Part shown: in pieces, positions 5,789 to 11,644 of the stretch
Layout: the number at the start of each line of letters is the position of its first letter
How positions within the stretch are numbered: position 1 is the stretch's first letter
NCBI GenBank assembly: GCA_945867285.1
Contig: CAMBHX010000046.1
Coordinates: forward strand, 1-11,644
Direction: 5' to 3'
Length of the DNA stretch: 11,644 bases
Origin: Sulfuricurvum sp. IAE1
GTDB lineage: Bacteria > Campylobacterota > Campylobacteria > Campylobacterales > Sulfurimonadaceae
Notes under the pieces: model-generated
The model's input: the letters and a program-made list of their open reading frames with translations, nothing else
The model's database searches: none
What the model was told of the DNA's origin: nothing
Translations under genes and position numbers: made by a program

Positions 5789-6394
5789 CTATACCTTGGG
5801 TGCTGGATACACCCTTTTAATCTCTTCGACAAAATTTTCACATTCACGCTGGAGATGTTTTAGGTCGGATGAGTTGTCAATCACCCAAGTAGCACGAGAG
5901 CGTTTTTCGTCAATGTCCATTTGGGATTCGATGCGGCGCAGCGACTCTGTTTCATCATAGCCATTACGTTTCATAAAGCGCTCTAGTTGTATTGCTTTGG
6001 GGGTATACACAACAACGGATTGCTCAATCGGATACGATGAGGTTTCAAAAAATAGGGGTATGTCGATGAGGTAGGGATAACAAAACGTGTCTTGTTTCTC
6101 GCTGGCTTCTTCGATAGCGGCACGGATTTTTGGATGTAAAAAGCTCTCTAGCTCTTTTTTGGCATCGGGATTGGAAAAAATAATCTTGCCCAATTGGGGT
6201 CGATTGACTTTTCCATTGATAACAAATTCGGTCCCAAAATGCTCACGCACCCACAAGGTGCTTTCATCCAAAATGCGGTGCGAAATAGCATCCGCATCAA
6301 TAATGCGCAACCCATTAAGCCCCAACAGCGTCCCTACGGTACTTTTCCCTGTAGCAATTCCCCCTGTGAGTGCAATGGCGTATTTATAGGGCAT
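5789..6394 (-). CDS. coaE: Dephospho-CoA kinase
   Basis: CoaE phosphorylates the 3'-hydroxyl of dephospho-CoA, the last step of coenzyme A synthesis. The 201-residue protein has the usual length. It carries the P-loop GGIATGKST (11-19), the DAD motif (33-35) for substrate, the HPKI signature (87-90), the DIPLFFE block (111-117) and the lid/adenine region RIESQMDIDEKRSRATWVIDN (about 154-174). GGAG lies five to six bases before the ATG. It follows the spermidine-synthase-like gene by 47 nt on the same strand and probably shares its transcript. coaE near dapF and purM is a neighbourhood I also know from Campylobacter. Confidence 0.96.
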   Translation of the reverse strand: MPYKYAIALTGGIATGKSTVGTLLGLNGLRIIDADAISHRILDESTLWVREHFGTEFVINGKVNRPQLGKIIFSNPDAKKELESFLHPKIRAAIEEASEKQDTFCYPYLIDIPLFFETSSYPIEQSVVVYTPKAIQLERFMKRNGYDETESLRRIESQMDIDEKRSRATWVIDNSSDLKHLQRECENFVEEIKRVYPAPKV

Positions 6395-6441
6395 TATTTC
6401 TCCAGACAGTTAATATCAGCGAAATAATACCAATGATTGAA

Positions 6442-6996
6442 TTAATTTTTCACAACACCCAAATAGTTCTTGCGCACATATTGAGGCATTGCAAATGCTG
6501 CAATATGAATGTCACAATTGTAGTAGTGATGACCTTCGATTAGATCGCTGCGTTGCAAAATCACATCAGCAGTGGGGTGGTATTTTTTAGAACATAACAA
6601 TAACGTTGTGCCGTCTTCAAGATGATATGGCATAACAATAATAAAATAGTTTCCTAATATCTCCATCAATGTCGTGTTAGAAGCAACATCATCCAAGTGA
6701 GGGTGCTGCATTACTAAAACACCGTCTTCTTTGAGAGTACGGTTAATATGTGCTAAAACAGCAGCATCATTACATACGGTATCTAGTAAAACAACATCAG
6801 CACTATTGTCCACTGTATCTCTAAAGCCCTCAAGAAGAGTATTGGCACTCATCAACGTCACTGCCGAGGTTTTATGGCGGGAGAGTTCATCTTGTAGGGA
6901 GCGTGAATCATTGCTTACGAGGATTACGTTGTTAGGAAGCTTATGGGTACACAGTGCTGTATGCACCATCATTTCAGGGTAAATAAATGTTTTCAT
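6442..6996 (-). CDS. Short spermidine synthase-like protein
   Basis: The 184-residue protein matches the C-terminal Rossmann part of the divergent Helicobacter-type SpeE. YPEMMVHTALCTH (6-18) corresponds to the E(L/M)xxH segment before the nucleotide fold. LKEDGVLVMQHPHLDDV (88-104) and the terminal HYYNCDIHIAAFAMPQYV (157-174) are strongly family-like. The N-terminal beta domain (about 70-80 residues in SpeE) is absent, and the frame upstream is closed after about 22 codons with no start. The GGGDG cofactor motif is replaced by VSNDS, and the catalytic DPxxP-type motif reads LLDTVCND. Active spermidine synthase function is therefore doubtful; a regulatory or altered role is possible. The ribosome site (AAGAG, about ten bases off) is weak. 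It leads a leftward operon with coaE. Confidence 0.7.
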   Translation of the reverse strand: MKTFIYPEMMVHTALCTHKLPNNVILVSNDSRSLQDELSRHKTSAVTLMSANTLLEGFRDTVDNSADVVLLDTVCNDAAVLAHINRTLKEDGVLVMQHPHLDDVASNTTLMEILGNYFIIVMPYHLEDGTTLLLCSKKYHPTADVILQRSDLIEGHHYYNCDIHIAAFAMPQYVRKNYLGVVKN

Positions 6997-7032
6997 ACGA
7001 TTACAACTCTTTTGTGGGTTAATTTGAAAGCG

Positions 7033-7041
7033 ATTGTAACA
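7033..7041 (-). promoter_or_regulatory. Extended -10 promoter of the speE-like/coaE operon
   Basis: The minus strand reads TGTTACAAT, an extended -10 (TGn plus TACAAT), about 37 bases before the ATG. A TTGACT lies further upstream but at 25 bp, too far to act as a standard -35. It is divergent from the sensor-kinase promoter at 7118. Confidence 0.4.
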
Positions 7042-7117
7042 CGTACAGATTAAAGCGCATTGAAGTCAATACGGTAGAGTCTTTTTTAAGCTCGATTCTT
7101 TTTAGGGATTATTTTTG

Positions 7118-7123
7118 TATAAT
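7118..7123 (+). promoter_or_regulatory. -10 box of the sensor kinase-cheX-cheY operon
   Basis: TATAAT directly after a TTTTTG run, 38 bases before the kinase ATG, with no -35. The T-run plus -10 layout resembles sigma-70 promoters described in Campylobacter and Helicobacter. The same 12-base block recurs upstream of the gene at 10499. Confidence 0.5.
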
Positions 7124-7161
7124 AACTTACATCAATTTCAAAAGATATTACGGGTGATTTT

Positions 7162-9267
7162 ATGAAAAAATATACAATCTTGGCTGTAATTTTTTATTTT
7201 TTAGGTCTTTTGGCCTATATAGGGGTTAAGTATCATTATGAGACTGAAAAGCTGGTCGAAGATAATTACAATACTTTGATCAAAGCTGCTGCTATTGCAG
7301 ATATCTACCTTCCAGCCTCTTTACATACTCCTCATATGAATCAGCAAAGCATTTCCGACATAGAAGACGAATCTACACGCATTGCTCTTTCAAGAGCAGC
7401 TGAGCAATTTGGAGTGAAATATATTTATTCTTTTGTCTTAGACCAAGGAACGGTCCGTTTTACCTCCAGCAGCGCAACACCTGAAGAACTAAAAACTAAA
7501 GAGGGGCTAAGTCCTTTTTGGAGTATCTACGATGAACCTTCTTTAATGTTATTAAAATCATTCCGCACAAAAACAATCCAATATGACGAAGAGACTCAAG
7601 ATGAATGGGGTCTGCTACGTTCTGCATTTGTCCCTCATGTATCACCATCAGGTAAAACCTATATTATTGGTGCTGATATTGAAATGAAAGATTTTAATCA
7701 TCAGTTAGCGATCCTGACGTTTCACTCTTTAATTGAAGCAGCCTTTTATATCATGATTTTACTCCCTTTTTTCATCGCCTATAAAATCCAAAACCGAAAA
7801 ATTCAACAAGAGCTCGAACAACAAGTCAAAGAACGAACCGCAGCAATTACTCGTCTTTTAGATAATGCCAACCAAGGATTTTTAACCTTTTCAAAGAATT
7901 TGATGATTGATCCTGAATATTCTAAAAAATGCACCTCTCTTTTTGGTGACCATATTGCAGATGAAAGTATTAGCTCACTCCTTTTTACTCCAGAAGATCC
8001 TAAAAAGCATCTTTTTGAATCTACTGTGATCTCTTTGTTTGATGAAGAAGATACTCATACGGTTTCAACGATTATTTCGCTTCTCCCACATGAGTTTGCT
8101 CTGGAGGATAAAATGGTTCATGTAAGCTATAAAAAGATTTCAAACGATAAATTTATGGCTATTTTGACTGACATAACCCTTACAAAAATACTTGAAAAAA
8201 ATTTAGAGAAAGAGCATAATATCTTAAAAATGACAGTCACTGCGATTAGCAATCGAGAAGAGCTTCTTGAGATTATCGATGATTTTAATCTCTTCGCAGA
8301 CCATTATGAAGAGTACTGTGATGGCAACAACACTCCGCAGGCAAATCTCTCAAATCTCTATCGGAATGTTCATACCTATAAGGCTTTATTTGCACAAAAA
8401 GATTTCATACTCCTTCCTCGTGTCCTTCATAATTTAGAATCAAGACTCTCTGAAGCAACGTATAAAACAGATTTAACCAATAGCGCACTACGTGGTTTGC
8501 TTGAAAAAATTAATTTTCACGAATGGCTAGCAAAAGACACGGGATTGCTGTGCAAAACCTTAGGAGAAGATTTTTTAACCCATAAAACATTCATAAGTAT
8601 TGATGAAGAAACATTTAAGACCTTATATGCAAAAGTCAAGCAAGTTGCATCCCAATACGATGAACCCAACCTTTATATAATGGAAATTCTTGATCATTTT
8701 CATGCTCTGCAAAAAAAACCGCTCAAAGAACTTTTTTTAACATTTCCAAAATATGTAGAACAAACTGCCCAGCGTCTCCATAAAAGTATCCATCCTCTTC
8801 AGATTAAATGTGAAGATGACATTCTCGCAGGAAATGAATTGAAATCGTTTATCAAATCTCTTGTGCATATTTTTCGAAATGCTATTGATCACGGAATTGA
8901 GACCCCTGAAGAACGAATTCGCAATAACAAGGAGGAATATGGAACTATTTCTCTTTTGGTTTCATTGAAGGAGACCTCTCTTAGAGTAGAAATTTCAGAT
9001 GATGGTCGAGGGATTGATTTTGACCACTTAAAAGAAAAAGTGTGCTCCATAGGGATTATGACAACTGATGAGCTTAATGCACTCCACGATCTGTCTGAAC
9101 TTCTTTTTATTGACAATTTAAGCACAAAGTCTGAAGTCAGTACCTTCTCTGGCAGAGGATTTGGTATGAATTCCGTCCTACAAGAAATTCGCAATCTTAA
9201 TGGAACCATCAGTATCCATACTATTTCAGGAGAAAGAACAACATTTGTGTTCAATATTCCTCTTTAA
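7162..9267 (+). CDS. Membrane sensor histidine kinase with HPt-like segment and CheA-type ATPase domain
   Basis: A 701-residue inner-membrane kinase. TM1 is at about 6-22. A Cache-like extracytoplasmic sensor (about 25-180) contains the pattern DEWGLLRSAFVPHV...GKTYIIGADI. TM2 is at about 183-207, followed by a coiled-coil linker (210-232) and a PAS-like region (about 233-345). An HPt-like helix (LYRNVHTYKALFAQ, 399-412) carries the candidate phospho-acceptor H404. The C-terminal ATPase domain is CheA-like: N box IFRNAIDHGIETPEERI (N573), G1 DDGRGID (613-619) and G2 SGRGFGMNSV (663-672). There is no CheW-binding P5 domain and no methyl-acceptor region. GGGTGA precedes the ATG. It is the first gene of a rightward operon with a CheX-like phosphatase and a CheY-like regulator, its likely partners. 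The ligand is unknown. Confidence 0.85.
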   Translation: MKKYTILAVIFYFLGLLAYIGVKYHYETEKLVEDNYNTLIKAAAIADIYLPASLHTPHMNQQSISDIEDESTRIALSRAAEQFGVKYIYSFVLDQGTVRFTSSSATPEELKTKEGLSPFWSIYDEPSLMLLKSFRTKTIQYDEETQDEWGLLRSAFVPHVSPSGKTYIIGADIEMKDFNHQLAILTFHSLIEAAFYIMILLPFFIAYKIQNRKIQQELEQQVKERTAAITRLLDNANQGFLTFSKNLMIDPEYSKKCTSLFGDHIADESISSLLFTPEDPKKHLFESTVISLFDEEDTHTVSTIISLLPHEFALEDKMVHVSYKKISNDKFMAILTDITLTKILEKNLEKEHNILKMTVTAISNREELLEIIDDFNLFADHYEEYCDGNNTPQANLSNLYRNVHTYKALFAQKDFILLPRVLHNLESRLSEATYKTDLTNSALRGLLEKINFHEWLAKDTGLLCKTLGEDFLTHKTFISIDEETFKTLYAKVKQVASQYDEPNLYIMEILDHFHALQKKPLKELFLTFPKYVEQTAQRLHKSIHPLQIKCEDDILAGNELKSFIKSLVHIFRNAIDHGIETPEERIRNNKEEYGTISLLVSLKETSLRVEISDDGRGIDFDHLKEKVCSIGIMTTDELNALHDLSELLFIDNLSTKSEVSTFSGRGFGMNSVLQEIRNLNGTISIHTISGERTTFVFNIPL

Positions 9268-9345
9268 AGCGATTGATTTATACTAATCAAGTAACTCTTA
9301 AGGACAAATTTTTAATAATTTTAGCTGATAACAAAAGGAGATAGT

Positions 9346-9855
9346 TTGAGTACCCATATGCGTCTTGAGCCGATACTTAAATCGATGACAGATAATTCTA
9401 TCGCTTTTTTACAAGAATCAATGGAAATAACCAGTGAGGTTGATGCTGAAAATTTGGTAGTACAACAAATCACCCTTAATAGGCATACTGCTATGATTGG
9501 CATAGGAGGACATTTAAATGTACTTTTTTATATCGTCTACGAAGAGCCCCTGCTTGATTATTTAACCCAAGTTTTTGCAGGTGAAGAGATTCCATCAGAA
9601 GAATATGAGGAGTTTAAAATCAGCGCTGCTGGTGAAATTGCTAATATTATCGTAGGGCATGCTATTGCCCCACTTGCCAAACAAGGAGAAACAATCAATA
9701 TTACCCCTCCAGCGATCACAGAACAAGCGCAATCTATTATACGTTCAAAGTGTCATATTCTCAAAACAAAACTTGTAACCTCGCAGGGTGCAATGTGTTT
9801 GTATCTGATTGGTTCAGACACCTGTTCTGACTTGTCAGCAAGAGATTACCTATGA
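9346..9855 (+). CDS. cheX: CheX/CheC-family chemotaxis phosphatase-like protein
   Basis: Proteins of this family dephosphorylate CheY-P. The 169-residue protein has one copy of the family signature, SAAGEIANIIVGHAI (93-107), with the ExxN pair E97 and N100 that attacks the phosphoaspartate. The fold length and single signature fit CheX (dimeric) better than CheC, which has two. The start is a TTG at 9346: AAGGAG lies five bases before it, while the next ATG, four codons on, is too far from that site. It follows the kinase by 78 nt and precedes the response regulator by 30 nt, all in one direction, which implies it switches off that regulator. No membrane segment or signal peptide is present. 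The symbol rests on family resemblance. Confidence 0.8.
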   Translation: MSTHMRLEPILKSMTDNSIAFLQESMEITSEVDAENLVVQQITLNRHTAMIGIGGHLNVLFYIVYEEPLLDYLTQVFAGEEIPSEEYEEFKISAAGEIANIIVGHAIAPLAKQGETINITPPAITEQAQSIIRSKCHILKTKLVTSQGAMCLYLIGSDTCSDLSARDYL

Positions 9856-9885
9856 ACCATTTTATTCTACAAGGAGCATTTTAGC

Positions 9886-10389
9886 ATGATTCATATCAAC
9901 ATCACACGTACTCAAGATGATCATCAAAATATTGCTGTACCTAAAGCAGCTAAACCACTTAAAATACTTATCGTCGATGACTCATTGATCCTTCGACGAA
10001 ATATGGCAGGAATGCTTCTCTCTATGGGACATACGGTTGCAGGTGAAGCAAAAAATGGCAATGAAGCCATTCTCCAATACATGCAACTCAAGCCCGATTT
10101 AGTGACAATGGATATCACTATGCCTGATATGGATGGGATTGCTGCCGTCAAAGAGATACGCGCAAAAGACCCAAAAGCAAATATTATCATGGTCACTTCA
10201 CATGGGCAAGAGGAGATGGTAATTAGCGCTATTAAAGCTGGAGCTAAGGGATACTTATTGAAACCTCTCGATGCGCAAAAACTTTCTATATCGATTGCAA
10301 AAGCTTTTAATGATGATGTTAAAAAAATAGTACCATCCTCAATAAGCCATTTCGATGATATCGATGATATTGTTATTCCGGAGTTTTAG
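9886..10389 (+). CDS. CheY-like response regulator (receiver domain only)
   Basis: A 167-residue receiver protein without a DNA-binding or enzymatic output domain. Residues 25-143 form the REC domain: acidic pair D31/D32 in LIVDDS, phosphoacceptor D76 in LVTMDITMPDMDG, T104 in MVTSHG and K126 in YLLKPLD. It has a 24-residue N-terminal extension and a C-terminal acidic tail (HFDDIDDIVIPEF) beyond the core, both unusual for CheY. AAGGAG lies nine bases before the ATG. As the third gene after the kinase and the CheX-like phosphatase, it is the probable phosphorylation target of both. Whether it acts on the flagellar motor or on another partner cannot be seen here. Confidence 0.88.
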   Translation: MIHINITRTQDDHQNIAVPKAAKPLKILIVDDSLILRRNMAGMLLSMGHTVAGEAKNGNEAILQYMQLKPDLVTMDITMPDMDGIAAVKEIRAKDPKANIIMVTSHGQEEMVISAIKAGAKGYLLKPLDAQKLSISIAKAFNDDVKKIVPSSISHFDDIDDIVIPEF

Positions 10390-10455
10390 AAACGGCTGTC
10401 TTTTAATAAGTTCTTATAGATAACATCCATAAGATTTATTATTCTTTCTTTTTTG

Positions 10456-10461
10456 TATAAT
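10456..10461 (+). promoter_or_regulatory. -10 box of the small membrane protein gene
   Basis: TATAAT preceded by a TTTTTTG run, 37 bases before the ATG at 10499, with no -35. Separate transcription from the signalling operon is likely, although no clear terminator was found after the response regulator. Confidence 0.5.
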
Positions 10462-10498
10462 CGCACATCTAAAAATATTTACGTATAGGAATTCTAAA

Positions 10499-10708
10499 AT
10501 GTGCGCTGAAAAAATACAACGATTTCTTATGGCAATTGTATTGTCTATTTCTATGGTCCTCTTCTTCCAAGGACTTATCGTCTATGGCATGATTCTTCAA
10601 GGGTTTGTTATCGCAATGATAATTGTTTGGGCCTTATTTGATTTCTGCCCATCACTGTGGGTGTTTGGAAAGCTTTTTGGAAAATGTCCAACAAAAGTCA
10701 CCCCCTAA
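10499..10708 (+). CDS. Small membrane protein, YgaP-like/DUF2892 type
   Basis: The 69-residue protein has two hydrophobic segments (about 8-27 and 31-48), followed by LFDFCPSLWVFGKLFGKCP, with Cys-Pro pairs at 50-51 and 63-64. This ending resembles the GFCPLY...TC ending of DUF2892/YgaP-like membrane proteins, which often stand alone or are fused to rhodanese domains. Function is not established. AGGA lies eight bases before the ATG. The gene has its own -10 box and ends 61 nt before purM. Confidence 0.6.
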   Translation: MCAEKIQRFLMAIVLSISMVLFFQGLIVYGMILQGFVIAMIIVWALFDFCPSLWVFGKLFGKCPTKVTP

Positions 10709-10731
10709 ACTTCTCCTAACGGCTCATTCGC

Positions 10732-10737
10732 TATAAT
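10732..10737 (+). promoter_or_regulatory. -10 box of purM
   Basis: TATAAT lies 32 bases before the purM ATG, with the predicted start near 10744 and no clear -35. No PurR-like operator was recognised. Confidence 0.5.
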
Positions 10738-10769
10738 GGCACCCATTACAACTAGATGGGGAATTTCCA

Positions 10770-11644
10770 ATGAGCCAAATCAGCTACAAAGATGCCGGTG
10801 TCGATATTGACGCAGGCAATAATTTCGTCGAAAATATCAAACCTCTCGTTAAATCGACTAGAATCCCTGGTGTTTTAGGGGGGATTGGTTCATTTGCAGG
10901 AGCATTTGAACTACCCACTGGATACCGTGAGCCTGTTATGTTGGCAGCTACTGATGGTGTCGGCACTAAGCTCAAGCTCGCGATTGATTCAGGGATTCAC
11001 AACACTGTGGGAATTGATTTGGTCGCTATGTGCGTCAATGATCTCATCTGTAACTTCGGAACACCCTCTTTTTTCCTTGATTATTATGCAACGGGCAAGC
11101 TTGATGTCAAAGCCGCAACGGCAGTTGTGAGTGGAATAGCAGCAGGGTGTATCGAGTCTGAATGTGCCCTTATCGGTGGTGAAACAGCGGAAATGCCAGG
11201 GATGTATCACAGTGATGATTATGATTTGGCAGGTTTTGCGGTAGGAATCGCTGAAAAAAGCGAACTTGATCGTTCTGGGCATGTCAATGCGGGAGATATT
11301 CTCATAGCATTACCCAGCAGTGGATTACATTCCAATGGCTTTTCTCTCGCACGTAAAGTGTTGTTTGAAAAAATGAGTATGAAATTTGAGGATGAGTTTG
11401 AAGGCAAACCTCTTATTGAGACGTTGCTGACTCCAACACGCATCTATGTCAAAACCTTTAAAGCACTCAAAGATAAAATCCAAGCTTTAGCGCATATCAC
11501 AGGCGGCGGAATCGTTGAAAACTTCCCTCGTGTACTTCCTGATGGATTGCGTGCTGTAATTATAGAATCCTCCATTAAAGTGCTTCCAATCTTTGAACTC
11601 ATCGGTCAACATGTAGAACGTCATGAGATGTTTAGAGCATTCAA
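10770..11644 (+). CDS. purM: Phosphoribosylformylglycinamidine cyclo-ligase (AIR synthase), 3' end cut off
   Basis: PurM closes the imidazole ring of FGAM, with ATP, to give AIR in purine synthesis. The window holds 291 codons with no stop, so only the last part (roughly 40 residues) is missing. Family blocks seen are SYKDAGVDIDAGN (4-16), ATDGVGTKLKLA (59-70), GIDLVAMCVNDL (79-90), FFLDYYATGKLD (about 98-109), LIGGETAEMPGMY (about 132-144), LPSSGLHSNGFSL (about 178-190) and HITGGGI (about 240-246). The usual GAEP stretch after VNDL reads FGTP here. GGGGA lies seven bases before the ATG. Confidence 0.96.
   Translation, partial: MSQISYKDAGVDIDAGNNFVENIKPLVKSTRIPGVLGGIGSFAGAFELPTGYREPVMLAATDGVGTKLKLAIDSGIHNTVGIDLVAMCVNDLICNFGTPSFFLDYYATGKLDVKAATAVVSGIAAGCIESECALIGGETAEMPGMYHSDDYDLAGFAVGIAEKSELDRSGHVNAGDILIALPSSGLHSNGFSLARKVLFEKMSMKFEDEFEGKPLIETLLTPTRIYVKTFKALKDKIQALAHITGGGIVENFPRVLPDGLRAVIIESSIKVLPIFELIGQHVERHEMFRAF

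Noticed and set aside
8889..9254. 121-codon open frame opposite the kinase ATPase domain
   Set aside because: It is antisense to strongly conserved N, G1 and G2 boxes and has no start signals.
9273..9290. Inverted repeat TTGATT/AATCAA after the kinase gene as a terminator
   Set aside because: Only six AT-rich pairs and no T-run follow; it would not stop transcription into the cheX-like gene.
10989..11282. Open frames opposite purM
   Set aside because: The purM frame is continuous and carries all family motifs, so the antisense frames are by-products.
1..11644. CRISPR array, insertion sequence, integrase or attachment site
   Set aside because: No regularly spaced direct repeats, transposase or integrase motifs, or tRNA-end duplications were found in the window.

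Overview
The window looks like a chromosomal segment of a Campylobacterota bacterium (formerly Epsilonproteobacteria), most likely from the Sulfuricurvum/Sulfurimonas side. This is inferred from protein character, from the rpsT-prfA pairing, from a divergent Helicobacter-type spermidine synthase relative, from promoters that show a clear TATAAT box but mostly no -35 box, and from dapF, coaE and purM lying in one neighbourhood as I recall them in Campylobacter. No database search was possible.

Left part (1-4357): glmM (phosphoglucosamine mutase), lspA (signal peptidase II) and a tRNA-Val(GAC) run leftward. Divergent from glmM, rpsT (ribosomal protein S20) and prfA (release factor 1) run rightward. 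prfA converges on dapF (diaminopimelate epimerase), and a hairpin-rich gap with a likely bidirectional terminator lies between them. These are housekeeping genes for cell wall, lipoprotein processing and translation.

Middle (4395-7041): between dapF and coaE sits a small accessory patch. It holds a lone HEPN/Abi-like protein (leftward, TTG start), a short open stretch just upstream of it that looks like the tail of a lost gene, and a small exported or lipoprotein gene. That last gene seems broken by an in-frame TAG and a frameshift at a run of six A. After it come coaE (dephospho-CoA kinase) and a short spermidine-synthase-like protein lacking the N-terminal domain and the glycine-rich cofactor motif. 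These two form a leftward operon.

Right part (7118-10389): a rightward three-gene signalling cassette. It encodes a membrane-anchored sensor kinase with a CheA-type ATPase domain and an HPt-like segment, a CheX/CheC-type phosphatase with the ExxN signature, and a CheY-like response regulator. Together they could form a complete phosphorylation/dephosphorylation circuit outside the normal CheA/CheW array. This and the accessory patch are the most interesting parts of the window.

Right edge (10456-11644): a 69-residue membrane protein resembling the YgaP-like/DUF2892 group, then purM (AIR synthase), cut off by the window end. No gene-free stretch exceeds about 300 bases. No CRISPR array, rRNA or intact insertion sequence was seen.
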